The position numbers and the translations under genes were made by a program. From a virus, in the IMG/VR virus record IMGVR_UViG_3300029984_000001, positions 1-64,000 of that record: DNA of 64,000 nucleotides, one strand, 5' to 3'. The notes under the pieces were generated by a model. That model did not search any database. It saw nothing but the letters and a program-made list of their open reading frames with translations, and had not been told where the DNA came from. This document shows positions 53,228-61,966 of the stretch, piece by piece; position 1 is the first letter of the stretch, and every line of letters starts with the position of its first letter.

Positions 53228-53479
53228 ATGGATTTAATGAATTATATAAATGATAAAACAATTATACTAATACCTGTATTATATTATATAGGTACATTAT
53301 TTAAATCTACTGAAAAGATAGATGATAAATTTATTCCTATTTTATTATTACCTATAGGAATTATAATGTCTATGCTTTTAATGAAAGACTTATCTATCAA
53401 TTCTTTTATACAAGGAATATTAACTGTAGCTTGTTCTACTTATGCCAATCAAATTTATAAACAATTTAAAAATAAATAA
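53228..53479 (+). CDS. Phage holin, 83 aa
   Basis: ATG 53228 behind GAAAGGAG, first ATG after the divergent promoter. Topology: TIILIPVLYYIGTLFKSTEK (membrane helix 1), KFIPILLLPIGIIMSMLLM (helix 2), then SFIQGILTVACSTYANQIYK (helix 3 or amphipathic helix), ending basic. This pattern matches the small clostridial holins called Phage_holin_5_2 in my recollection. It would permeabilise the membrane so that the endolysin can reach the wall. Confidence 0.8.
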   Translation: MDLMNYINDKTIILIPVLYYIGTLFKSTEKIDDKFIPILLLPIGIIMSMLLMKDLSINSFIQGILTVACSTYANQIYKQFKNK

Positions 53480-53517
53480 TTGGACAAACATAATTATAAT
53501 CTCTTGTCATGAATATG

Positions 53518-53551
53518 TATAGAGATGGCTAAGGTCATCTCTATATTTTAA
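53518..53551 (+). terminator. Terminator after the holin
   Basis: TATAGAGATG / CATCTCTATA perfect stem with a GCTAAGGT loop, then TTTTAAC. Confidence 0.8.
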
Positions 53552-53561
53552 CAAAAAAGAT

Positions 53562-53584
53562 TATAGTTATATATTATATTATTG
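53562..53584 (+). promoter_or_regulatory. Candidate phage promoter (conserved motif)
   Basis: TATAGTTATATATTATATTA then TTG, a full consensus match, 30 nt before the ATG at 53614. Confidence 0.7.
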
Positions 53585-53613
53585 AATAAATTTAAATGGG
53601 GGGAATGTTTAAA

Positions 53614-54435
53614 ATGTTACCAATATCAGAAAGTGATAAAAGAAAAATACAAGCATTAAAAAATAGAACTATATCTAATGGAAATACTTTGGAAGAAGTA
53701 AAAGAAGCTCAATTTAAAATTAAAAAGATTATGTTTAAATATGAAGAACCACCAAATCAATCTTCACAATACTCTAATCCAGTAAAAAATAATCCTTATA
53801 CAAATTACAATCCATATACACAACAAACTTCACCTCCACCAGTACAACCACAACGACCACCACAAACTCCACCTTTTAATTCAGCAAATAGTGATATTGT
53901 TGATGAATTTATAAAATATAGAGAAACTAATGATTCTTTTGATATATTTATGAATATTAAAAGAAATGAAAAAAGACATGAAGAAGAAAAGCAAAAGGAA
54001 AAAAGACATGAAGAAGAAAAGCAAAAGGAAAAAAGACATGAAGAAGAAAAGCAAAAGGAAAAAAGACATGAAGAAGAAAAGCAAAAAAGTTATATAACTT
54101 GTCCTAATTGTGGAGGTACTAAATTTTATACTAATAAATATGCTACTAAAATTAATGAAACTCCATTATGTACTGGATGTCTTAAGATTGTAGATGTAGA
54201 TTGTTCAAGCTATATATTCGACAATGGAATTTATGAGTACCGATATTTTACAAGAAATACTACTGTGAAAGAAATAATGGATAATTATGATGTAAATTTT
54301 TGGTTATTACATGCAGTAAATAAGAGTTTAGTAAAAGTTGTATTAAAGAATGAACCTATAAAATCAAGGATAAAATTTTACATAAGACTTACATTACATA
54401 GATTAAATGGTATACTAATAGCTTTAGGTATATAA
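53614..54435 (+). CDS. Hypothetical protein with tandem charged repeats and zinc ribbon, 273 aa
   Basis: ATG 53614 set by GGGGGG; an ATG at 53596 in frame lies on the motif side of that site. Order: basic helical start; Pro/Gln/Asn/Tyr-rich segment (TSPPPVQPQRPPQTPPF); four copies of EKRHEEEKQK; then a CPNCGG ... CTGC zinc ribbon and a beta-rich C-terminal domain. The repeat is a single charged coiled-coil-like rod. Function unknown; zinc ribbon suggests nucleic acid or transcription association. Confidence 0.7.
   Translation: MLPISESDKRKIQALKNRTISNGNTLEEVKEAQFKIKKIMFKYEEPPNQSSQYSNPVKNNPYTNYNPYTQQTSPPPVQPQRPPQTPPFNSANSDIVDEFIKYRETNDSFDIFMNIKRNEKRHEEEKQKEKRHEEEKQKEKRHEEEKQKEKRHEEEKQKSYITCPNCGGTKFYTNKYATKINETPLCTGCLKIVDVDCSSYIFDNGIYEYRYFTRNTTVKEIMDNYDVNFWLLHAVNKSLVKVVLKNEPIKSRIKFYIRLTLHRLNGILIALGI
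53968..54087 (+). repeat. Four 30-bp perfect in-frame tandem repeats
   Basis: Unit AAAAGACATG AAGAAGAAAA GCAAAAGGAA repeated from 53971 (copies at 53971, 54001, 54031 and 54061), the last copy 4 nt short. Copies are identical at the nucleotide level, which implies recent expansion. They encode the EKRHEEEKQK units of the 53614 protein. Confidence 0.9.
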
Positions 54436-54438
54436 AAT

Positions 54439-54467
54439 AGAGAGTTTTAATACTCTCTTTATTTTTT
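54439..54467 (+). terminator. Rho-independent terminator
   Basis: AGAGAGT / ACTCTCTTT stem, TTTAAT loop, then ATTTTTT; the next operon's ribosome-binding site begins 25 nt later. Confidence 0.8.
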
Positions 54468-54507
54468 ATCTTTTCACATATAAATAAGATAGAGGAGGTA
54501 TTATATA

Positions 54508-56973
54508 ATGAGTGATATAAAGAAAATTACAAACAGTAATACAATACCATTAGTAGATGAATTGGTTTATTATTCAAAAATTATATGTAGAGATATAGAG
54601 ATAAAAGATCAAACAAGTGCTAATAAATACGAATCATTAGACTCAATCAAAAATTCAGATTTATATATAAAATGTCTAGATTCCAAAGCCAACATATCTA
54701 ATTTTTCATATAGTCGTGATGAATTATTATCATATGGATTAGATTCAATATATATAGATGGTTATTTAGAAAGCCCATTGACTATACCATCGACTATACA
54801 AAAAACAATAATAAACAATAGAACTAATATATATTTAAAATCATATAATGAATTAAATAATTATTATCGAATGCTTAATGGTCTTCCAGATATAGGAGAT
54901 ATAGGTATAACATTGAATGAAAGTTATATAGATACTACTTTATATACTATAAATCTAAATAATAAAATACATGAAATGAGTAAAGATGAACAAGATATTT
55001 TACAAGTATTAGGTATTATTGATATATTAATATTGGAATACCCTAATTCTAAATACCTGAAACATATTGGTTCTAATAAGGTTTCTATATATAAAGCTAG
55101 AAAAGCTTTAGAATTTCAATTGTTATATTTACCTACAGATATCCCAGTAGAAATATCTAAGAGATTTGAATCTAGTTATGAAATAAATAGACAATATACT
55201 ATGAAAAGAGTTTATTCTGATGCATATAAATATAAATCAGATAATTATGATGCCTTTATATCTATATTTATTATTATAACTACTTTATCTGATATATTTG
55301 CTAAAATTCCTGACTTCTTTATAAAAGGAGATATATTTGATTTAAAAACTATAGAATTGATATTTGAATCTAATGGTATAGATTATTTTCCTGATATTCC
55401 AAAGAAGTATCAACTAGCAATGGTACGAAATCTAAATAGATTAAAAAAGTATAGAGCTAGTCATCAGAGTATAGTTGATATTAGTTCTTTATTTGGATTT
55501 GACAATATAGAAGTATTTAAATATTATATATTAAAAGAAAGATTACAAGATTCAGATGGAAATTATACTTTTAATGAAGATGACTCTACGAATTACGATT
55601 TAAAATTTATCAAAGTTCCTATTGATAAAATACCTGATAATTATATAAATCAACCTATTAATCAATTTTCTTATGACGAAATTGTTTCTCAGGATAAATA
55701 TTGGGATGGAGATCAAGACCATGAATATATAAGAAAAAAAATAATCGATTATGAATTTAACATTCTTAGATCTCAGTATATGTCAATAGATAGTGTATAT
55801 TCAATGACTCAATTATCATTTCAAACTACATATTTTTATAATATGCTTTTTGATGATGTATTTATAGAAGATCAATTATTATTAAAAATACCTACAATAA
55901 GTACAATAACATCTTTTAAATTTACCGATATATTAGTATACTTATTTGCTTTAGGTTATATGTATATAGGAGTCACTGATAATATATTATATAAACCAAC
56001 AGAAGTTCTTACTATAAATGGTTTTAATTTTAAAGCTAATTTAGAATTATTGGGAAACTATGTAGCTAATAAAGGTTATACTTTAGAAGAATTAGGAGTA
56101 GCAGATTTTCAAATACCAGATTCATCTATATTGACATATAATCAATTGATGTATATATTCACACAAAATACTAAAGTATATGATCACATATGTAAAGAAA
56201 TGAGAACGGCTGATAATAAAGATATATACGATATTTATAAATCATTATACGATGCATTATTAACAACTGAAGTTAATATGGAATTCTTTAAAAAATCGGA
56301 TGGTACTACTGCAACAGGATATACTGATTTTATAAAAGATAAAAATCCTATTTTATATAAATCTATTCAGGATATAAGAGATATAAAAGATAAAGATGAA
56401 AGGACTTCTAAAATTAGTAATACTATTAATGATATTGTATATATAATAGAATCTTATATGGACTCTGACGATTTTAAATTCTTATGGTATAGAATTCCTA
56501 CAGTATCTTCAGAATCTATAAAAATGTATATGTATGAAGTTATAAATTTCTTTAAATCATATAAGAGTACAATACTTAATATTAATACTATATATAAATT
56601 TGATGATAAATTAGATAACGCTGTTGGTATCATAGATAGAATTAGAATTAATTATGAATTGCATAAAAGTGATATGATTGGAATATTAGATAATATAATT
56701 TTGAATATTTATTTAAATAAAAAAGATAGTATAGATATTAGAGAACAAATATATATTCATGGTTATAATAATAAACCTAGAAATTGTTCAGACCTAATAG
56801 ATATAGTAGATAAAATATCATCAACATATGTTTATCTAAATAAAAAATCAGAAGTTGGTATAAAAGATGTAATAAGAATATATGGTACTTTGACTAAGAG
56901 AACCAATATAGGAATTACTGAAAGATTATTTATAAATGATACTAAGATAGATTTAGAAGAGGAAAACATATAA
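54508..56973 (+). CDS. Large phage protein, likely virion/baseplate component, 821 aa
   Basis: ATG 54508 behind GAGGAGG. Long, neutral-to-acidic, aromatic-rich protein with many Tyr/Ile/Asp; no enzyme motif and no transmembrane segment. Size, composition and the adjacent gene at 57000 fit a baseplate or head-completion component of a jumbo phage, but no sequence motif proves this. The last 80 residues look like repeated short beta units (KSDMIGILDNIILNIYLNKK and EVGIKDVIRIYGT). Confidence 0.7.
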   Translation: MSDIKKITNSNTIPLVDELVYYSKIICRDIEIKDQTSANKYESLDSIKNSDLYIKCLDSKANISNFSYSRDELLSYGLDSIYIDGYLESPLTIPSTIQKTIINNRTNIYLKSYNELNNYYRMLNGLPDIGDIGITLNESYIDTTLYTINLNNKIHEMSKDEQDILQVLGIIDILILEYPNSKYLKHIGSNKVSIYKARKALEFQLLYLPTDIPVEISKRFESSYEINRQYTMKRVYSDAYKYKSDNYDAFISIFIIITTLSDIFAKIPDFFIKGDIFDLKTIELIFESNGIDYFPDIPKKYQLAMVRNLNRLKKYRASHQSIVDISSLFGFDNIEVFKYYILKERLQDSDGNYTFNEDDSTNYDLKFIKVPIDKIPDNYINQPINQFSYDEIVSQDKYWDGDQDHEYIRKKIIDYEFNILRSQYMSIDSVYSMTQLSFQTTYFYNMLFDDVFIEDQLLLKIPTISTITSFKFTDILVYLFALGYMYIGVTDNILYKPTEVLTINGFNFKANLELLGNYVANKGYTLEELGVADFQIPDSSILTYNQLMYIFTQNTKVYDHICKEMRTADNKDIYDIYKSLYDALLTTEVNMEFFKKSDGTTATGYTDFIKDKNPILYKSIQDIRDIKDKDERTSKISNTINDIVYIIESYMDSDDFKFLWYRIPTVSSESIKMYMYEVINFFKSYKSTILNINTIYKFDDKLDNAVGIIDRIRINYELHKSDMIGILDNIILNIYLNKKDSIDIREQIYIHGYNNKPRNCSDLIDIVDKISSTYVYLNKKSEVGIKDVIRIYGTLTKRTNIGITERLFINDTKIDLEEENI

Positions 56974-56999
56974 ATAAAGAAAAAGAGGAGGAATAAATA

Positions 57000-57848
57000 A
57001 TGATTATACTTAAAAATGAAATAGTAAAAGTAAGTGATAGGATAAATATAACAGACAAAAATCAAATTGATGAGTTTAGTAGAAAGAATCGTATATTTAT
57101 CAAAGATCATGCAACTGGTAAAGATATTTTTGGTTCAGATCCATTACATAATAAAGTTGTACTCGCAGGTTCTACTTATAATGCTCAAAGAATATGTCCT
57201 GTAATAAAACCTAAGATTTGGACTCCTACATATAATACTGATTTAGTATTAGATAATAGTGTTAATGAACCATATACAGGAGAAGGTGGTAGACCTGGTG
57301 AATACGTATTCTTAATTGCTGTTGGTAAGAATGGTAGTGGTCCAGATTTATCTCAAAAGAAGTTAGTTAAATATGCTTCAAGAATTGAACCTGAAGATCT
57401 AGTGCCATTTAAATATGTACCAGTTGCTAATGATATTACAGTAGCACAAAGAGCTAAATATTTTGGTAGAAAAAAAGGTGATGCTAGAATAGCTTATAAT
57501 TTCAAAACATGGGAAGGTACTCCTGAATATAAACAACAATTCTTAGATGGAACTCCTATAGATGAAAATATATATAGTTCTGAAAGAGCAAAGAAAGAAG
57601 AAGTAGAATCATTTATTCAATACTACTTTAAAATAACAACAGATGATTGTAGAGATTGGTTTAGATATACAACATCTATGGCTGATGCTAGAATATCCCA
57701 AATATCATTATTAACTGCATGGAAGAAGACAATAAATGGTTTTGATTATTTCCAAGATATAAGACCATATACAGTATTAAATCTTACTACAGAATTATTA
57801 ATAGATGAAGATAAAGCATTTGATATAATATATCAAGTACTTCCATAA
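57000..57848 (+). CDS. Probable virion structural protein, 282 aa
   Basis: ATG 57000 behind AAGAGGAGG. Beta-rich with a glycine-rich loop (EPYTGEGGRPGEYVFLIAVG) and a C-terminal alpha/beta part ending in RPYTVLNLTTELLIDEDKAF. It follows the 821-residue protein in the same operon. Composition is closer to a tail/baseplate component than to an enzyme. Not assigned to a family. Confidence 0.7.
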   Translation: MIILKNEIVKVSDRINITDKNQIDEFSRKNRIFIKDHATGKDIFGSDPLHNKVVLAGSTYNAQRICPVIKPKIWTPTYNTDLVLDNSVNEPYTGEGGRPGEYVFLIAVGKNGSGPDLSQKKLVKYASRIEPEDLVPFKYVPVANDITVAQRAKYFGRKKGDARIAYNFKTWEGTPEYKQQFLDGTPIDENIYSSERAKKEEVESFIQYYFKITTDDCRDWFRYTTSMADARISQISLLTAWKKTINGFDYFQDIRPYTVLNLTTELLIDEDKAFDIIYQVLP

Positions 57849-57865
57849 TATTATCTAATACAAAT

Positions 57866-57883
57866 TATGATTATATATTAATG
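57866..57883 (+). promoter_or_regulatory. Shortened copy of the promoter motif
   Basis: TATGATTATATATTA then ATG, with the usual 4-6 nt spacer shortened; 37 nt before the ATG at 57920. Weaker candidate than the others. Confidence 0.45.
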
Positions 57884-57919
57884 AATACATAATTAATAAT
57901 TTGAAAGAAGGTAATATAA

Positions 57920-58303
57920 ATGGAAAAGAAATTATATGAAGGTGATTTAAAAGTATTAGTATATAATAATATAAATAATGTTGATATACCTTATATATTA
58001 GTAAAATTAAATAATAATTTTTTAAGAAAACCTATATGGACTTTAGAAAAAGATAATTTAAATGGAATATGTATTATATTTGATCATATAAATATAATGA
58101 ATGAAAAACATTTACATAAAGTATGTCAGATTATAGATAATAAAGCATATATATTATATGAGATAGAGATTAATGTAAATTTAGCTTTAAAAGACAAATC
58201 ATATGTATATGGAAAAATGCTTGATATACAAGAAGATGGTTATGAAGAATTATATAGTTTAGTTTCTAATTATATAATGAAATATGCTGAAATATGTAGG
58301 TGA
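57920..58303 (+). CDS. Hypothetical protein, third copy of the 15470/16893 family
   Basis: 127 residues, ATG 57920 behind GAAGGTA. HLHKVCQIIDNKAYILYEIE aligns with the NxCKLEDDNKTCNIIYRI core of the other two, and GKMLDIQEDGYEELYSLVSN matches KEIKDDGQTELLTFMFHVLK of 15470. The three copies are 40 kb apart at most. Function unknown; possibly a small binding domain used several times. Confidence 0.7.
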   Translation: MEKKLYEGDLKVLVYNNINNVDIPYILVKLNNNFLRKPIWTLEKDNLNGICIIFDHINIMNEKHLHKVCQIIDNKAYILYEIEINVNLALKDKSYVYGKMLDIQEDGYEELYSLVSNYIMKYAEICR

Positions 58304-58312
58304 TTTTAAACA

Positions 58313-58345
58313 TAAAGAGTTATTTAGGTAGCTCTTTATTTTTTT
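58313..58345 (+). terminator. Rho-independent terminator
   Basis: AAAGAG-T-TA / TA-G-CTCTTT hairpin followed by ATTTTTTT; the next gene's ribosome-binding site starts 5 nt later. Confidence 0.7.
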
Positions 58346-58364
58346 CTGAAAGGAGGTATTATAA

Positions 58365-59588
58365 TTGAGATATCCTAAAATGATTGATAAAGAAGAAGAT
58401 GTAAAATATATATTAAATCTTAAACCTTCTGATGTTACTAAATCAACAGTAATAAAAATGTTTGGAGAGTTTAATGGTAAAGCAAGATTTAATCCTTATG
58501 ATGAAATAATGATTCCTAAGGATGCTTATGGTGAATCTCCTTGGAAGAATAAAAAACCTTTCTTAACAACTGTTGGATTATGGATGTTTAATATCCATTT
58601 TATATCAGAGAAATTTACACATGTATTCGATGGTTATATAAATAAAACTATAAATGGTAAAGAGTTTGGTAAAATGAATTCCAGATTATCTTATGCTTTA
58701 ATGGAAGATGATATTACTACAGATGACATGGATTATTTTTTTATGAGATGTGAAAAGTTCATGCCATTTGTTTCTATAATTTCTCCAACCATGAGTGAAA
58801 AAATGTTAACCTGTGGTACAGTAGCAGCTAAGAAATTAAATGAATTATATAAGAAGAAATATAAAGAGAGAATAGATGCTAAAGATCCTTTTGCTGCTGA
58901 TCAAATGGAACAAGAAGTATTAGATTACATGAGAGTGTATTTAGATGGTGATGAGTCTATGGATTTATTTGATTCTGGTGCAAGAGGAAGCTTTGGTAAT
59001 AACTTTAAAAACATGTTTGTTAGTAAAGGTGCTACAAGAGACCCAGACACTGGTGAATATAATATAATTATGAGTAATTATATGAATGGTATATCTAAAA
59101 AAGACTATGCTCCTATGTCTAATTCATTGGCTAGTGGACCTTATGGTAGAAGCCGTTTAACGGCACTTGGAGGTTACAAAGAGAAGCAAATATCGTCCGC
59201 GTATCAACATGTCGTACTCATGGACGGAGGATCTGATTGTTTAACTAAAAGATATATTGAGGTTTTCTTAACGGATAAAAATGTAGAAGAATATATGTAT
59301 AATTATATAATTGATGGTCCAGATTTAATTGAAATGACAAGTAAAAATATGAAAAAATATATAAATAAAGTTGTTAAAATGAGATTCTCTAATATGTGTG
59401 AATCGAAAAATGGATATTGTAATAAATGTGCTGGAAACATGTTCTTTAGATTAGGATTTAAGAATATAGGTCTAGCCTTATCTATTATAGCAGCAACTCA
59501 AAAACAAAAAACGATGAAGGGTTTCCACGATTCTACAATTAAATTTACTGAGATGAATCCACTTAAAGCTTTTACAGGACATTTTTAA
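58365..59588 (+). CDS. RNA polymerase beta' subunit, C-terminal half
   Basis: 407 residues from a TTG start at 58365 (AGGAGG, 8-nt spacing). DSGARGSFGNNFKNM near residue 202 matches the bridge-helix SGARGS of beta'. RSRLTALGGYKEKQISSAYQ near 265 parallels the trigger-loop/ANSGYLTRRLVDVAQ segment, followed by a GSDC for the DCGT cysteine, then CESKNGYCNKC near 344-356, the C-terminal zinc cysteines, and LSIIAATQKQKTMKGFHDST, equivalent to [21 protein letters not shown]. The catalytic DFDGD motif belongs to the N-terminal half, which is encoded downstream at 63085. Split RNAP subunits are typical of phiKZ/AR9-like jumbo phages. Confidence 0.88.
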   Translation: MRYPKMIDKEEDVKYILNLKPSDVTKSTVIKMFGEFNGKARFNPYDEIMIPKDAYGESPWKNKKPFLTTVGLWMFNIHFISEKFTHVFDGYINKTINGKEFGKMNSRLSYALMEDDITTDDMDYFFMRCEKFMPFVSIISPTMSEKMLTCGTVAAKKLNELYKKKYKERIDAKDPFAADQMEQEVLDYMRVYLDGDESMDLFDSGARGSFGNNFKNMFVSKGATRDPDTGEYNIIMSNYMNGISKKDYAPMSNSLASGPYGRSRLTALGGYKEKQISSAYQHVVLMDGGSDCLTKRYIEVFLTDKNVEEYMYNYIIDGPDLIEMTSKNMKKYINKVVKMRFSNMCESKNGYCNKCAGNMFFRLGFKNIGLALSIIAATQKQKTMKGFHDSTIKFTEMNPLKAFTGHF

Positions 59589-59597
59589 TTATTCATT

Positions 59598-59635
59598 ATA
59601 GAGAGGATAATTCCTCTCTATATTTTATTTTTTTA
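59598..59635 (+). terminator. Terminator after beta' C-terminal gene
   Basis: ATAGAGAGGA / TCCTCTCTAT hairpin with a TAAT loop, then TATTTTATTTTTTT. Confidence 0.85.
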
Positions 59636-59672
59636 CTATAGGTCGTACATACTGTTAGAGGTGATGATTTAA

Positions 59673-60464
59673 ATGAAAACGTTTATGACTAGAATACCAA
59701 TAATACCCGAATCAACGGAAAGAATAGCTGATTATTTTCCAGAAATTCAAGATATATACACAATAACTAATAAAGGGAAAATATATAGTGAAGTTGCAAA
59801 TAGAAATCTAAAACCAAAAATAAGTAAGAAAGGTTATGAAGAGTTAAAATTAAGATTAAAACCAGAATTTCATGTTGGTAATAGAGAAGAAAAACATTTC
59901 TCTGTTCATAGGGGAGTAAAGTTATGTTTTGACCCAATACCAAACCCAGAAAAATATCAAGTAAATCATGTATTGGGTATTAAAACAATAAATGAAATAG
60001 AAGTATTAGAATATTGTACTAATAGAGAAAATATGGATCACGCAATGAGAATGAATTTGGTCTCTAAATGTGAAACTAAATATAATGCTACTCTGACAAA
60101 TGAACAAGTCCATCAAATATGCAAATACTTACAAATAGGGATGCCGTATAAAGATATATCTAGAATTATGTTGAATAGAGATGTAGATAAAAGTATAAGC
60201 GATATTCTTAGTTCAATTAAACATAATCGTAGTTGGTCTGATATATCCTTACAATATAATTTTGATATCAGTAAACCTCATTATCAAATTTTTAATGATA
60301 ATCAAATAGAAATTATATTAAATCATATCTCTGACGGATTGGATAATAATAACATTTTAAAATCTATGAATTATGATTTAGAAAACATACCATCAGAAGT
60401 TATAAATAAATTAAATAATGATATGAATGCTATTAGAAATGGTGCTAAATCTTCAAGAGGATGA
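59673..60464 (+). CDS. HNH homing-type endonuclease with the KxFMxR start
   Basis: 263 residues, ATG 59673 behind AGAGGTG. Begins MKTFMTRIPII, the shared start motif. IYTITNKGKIYS resembles the NUMOD4 segment preceding HNH domains; SVHRGVKLCFDPIPNPEKYQ then VNHVLGIKTINEIEVLEYCT and NRENMDHA follow the VHRLVxxxFIPNP ... VNHxxGxKxxNxxxxLExxTxxENxxHA pattern of phage HNH endonucleases. The C-terminal half is helical, with a possible DNA-binding repeat. It lies between the two beta' pieces. Independent of the introns at 30013 and 31019. Confidence 0.8.
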   Translation: MKTFMTRIPIIPESTERIADYFPEIQDIYTITNKGKIYSEVANRNLKPKISKKGYEELKLRLKPEFHVGNREEKHFSVHRGVKLCFDPIPNPEKYQVNHVLGIKTINEIEVLEYCTNRENMDHAMRMNLVSKCETKYNATLTNEQVHQICKYLQIGMPYKDISRIMLNRDVDKSISDILSSIKHNRSWSDISLQYNFDISKPHYQIFNDNQIEIILNHISDGLDNNNILKSMNYDLENIPSEVINKLNNDMNAIRNGAKSSRG

Positions 60465-60493
60465 TAGAGAGGGATTATCCCTCTCTATATTTT
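60464..60493 (+). terminator. Rho-independent terminator
   Basis: ATAGAGAGGG / CCCTCTCTAT perfect stem, ATTAT loop, ATTTTAAC; overlaps the preceding stop. Confidence 0.85.
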
Positions 60494-60510
60494 AACGAAT
60501 AACATCTCCT

Positions 60511-60532
60511 ACAACTATATATTATATAAGTG
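60511..60532 (+). promoter_or_regulatory. Candidate phage promoter (conserved motif)
   Basis: ACAACTATATATTATATAAG then TG, 34 nt before the ATG at 60566. Confidence 0.6.
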
Positions 60533-60565
60533 TATATAAATCAAATTTTAAGGAGATGTTTATAA

Positions 60566-61954
60566 ATGGAAGAGAAAATCAAAGAAAACCAAGTACATAT
60601 TGTAGTATTTGATCAGAATGGATTACCTACGGTAAGAGTTTTTACAGACCTAGACAAATGTTCTGATTATGTTAAATTTATATCATTAAAGACTAATATA
60701 TTCACAAAAGGTATGTTTACAGAAACTCTTGATAGAGGATCGAACGAAATAAAATACACCGATAATAATTTTATAAAAGTATGGAAAGATTCACATCCAG
60801 AACCTACTGAAGAAAACCAATTACATGTAGTATTATTTTCATTGGATGGAAAACCTTTAGTACGAGTTTTTACTGATTTAAGTAAAGGTGCTGAATATCA
60901 AAACTATATATCATTAAATCGTCATATTACGGTTTATATGTTTACAGAAACTATTGATATAGGATTAGAAGAGATGAAATCTATGACTCCTCTTATGTTT
61001 CCTGAAGTATGGGGAAATGCATATCTGGATTCTGATCAAAATTATAAACAAATGAAAGAACTCGATATAGATCAAGAATGTAACAAAATGAATTTAAAAG
61101 ACGATATTAAAGCTAGGGGATTTATTCAAACTAAGAATGAATCTGACATTTCTGAAGAAAAAGAAGAAAGTTCTTTTATAACAATGAAAGTCCCAGAATT
61201 CTTAGGGATAGGTTCGGCATTTAATACAGACTTAGGTAATACTTCTTGTTATTTTATAGAGCTAGATACATTAATATTAATTGATTGTGGTAGTGATGTA
61301 TTTCCTAAAGTAAAGAAAATATTGAATAAATATGATTATATAAAACACGTTAATATATTAATAACACACATGCATTCAGATCATACAGGTTCATTACCTA
61401 CCCTAATAGAATATTGTTATCATACTAAAAAGATAATACCTGAAATAATATATCCTGAACAATCAAAAATGAGAGATATGCTAAATGATCATTTAATTGG
61501 AGAAGAATTATATAGTACGGATTTTCATTCTTCACCAATAAGAGGTGAAAAAGGATATTGTGTAACGTCTACTAATAGTGCTGTTAAATTCAAAATAAAT
61601 ACTATAAAATTAGTACATAATATATATAATGATTGGTATTCGTATGGATATATAATAAATCGTTCTGATAAAACTTTTATATTTGTATGGGATACTTGTG
61701 ATGTACATCCAGAAATACATAGTATCTTTAGATCTGAATGTAATAGATTAGGAAGTGAAAATGTATATTTATTTCATGATGTTTATTTTGAAGATTTTGC
61801 GGGATGTCCACATACCAATTTTAATAAAATTAAAAGTGTTATAACCAAAAATAAAGATAGAGTTTTCTTTGTACATTTAGATAATAAAGAAGAGTTAGAT
61901 AAGATTGCTAAAGAAAGTGGATTTGGTGATATAAATTTATTCTATAAAAAATAA
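60566..61954 (+). CDS. Metallo-beta-lactamase-fold hydrolase with duplicated N-terminal module
   Basis: 462 residues, ATG 60566 behind AAGGAG. Residues about 5-70 and 78-146 are two copies of one module (HIVVFDQNGLPTVRVFTDLD and HVVLFSLDGKPLVRVFTDLS, each ending in an ETxDxGxxE, KVW/EVW segment). A linker follows, then from about 210 a metallo-beta-lactamase fold: ITHMHSDHTGS near 265 with the HxHxDH zinc motif, a later WDTCDVHPE acid, HDVYFEDF and VFFVHLDN histidines. The substrate may be a nucleotide, RNA or lactone; unknown. Duplicated modules are of unknown function and could be binding domains. Confidence 0.8.
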   Translation: MEEKIKENQVHIVVFDQNGLPTVRVFTDLDKCSDYVKFISLKTNIFTKGMFTETLDRGSNEIKYTDNNFIKVWKDSHPEPTEENQLHVVLFSLDGKPLVRVFTDLSKGAEYQNYISLNRHITVYMFTETIDIGLEEMKSMTPLMFPEVWGNAYLDSDQNYKQMKELDIDQECNKMNLKDDIKARGFIQTKNESDISEEKEESSFITMKVPEFLGIGSAFNTDLGNTSCYFIELDTLILIDCGSDVFPKVKKILNKYDYIKHVNILITHMHSDHTGSLPTLIEYCYHTKKIIPEIIYPEQSKMRDMLNDHLIGEELYSTDFHSSPIRGEKGYCVTSTNSAVKFKINTIKLVHNIYNDWYSYGYIINRSDKTFIFVWDTCDVHPEIHSIFRSECNRLGSENVYLFHDVYFEDFAGCPHTNFNKIKSVITKNKDRVFFVHLDNKEELDKIAKESGFGDINLFYKK

Positions 61955-61966
61955 GGAGGAAATAAT

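Noticed and set aside
53968-54087. Direct repeats that might suggest a CRISPR array
   Set aside because: The four 30-bp units are contiguous with no spacers and encode in-frame protein repeats.
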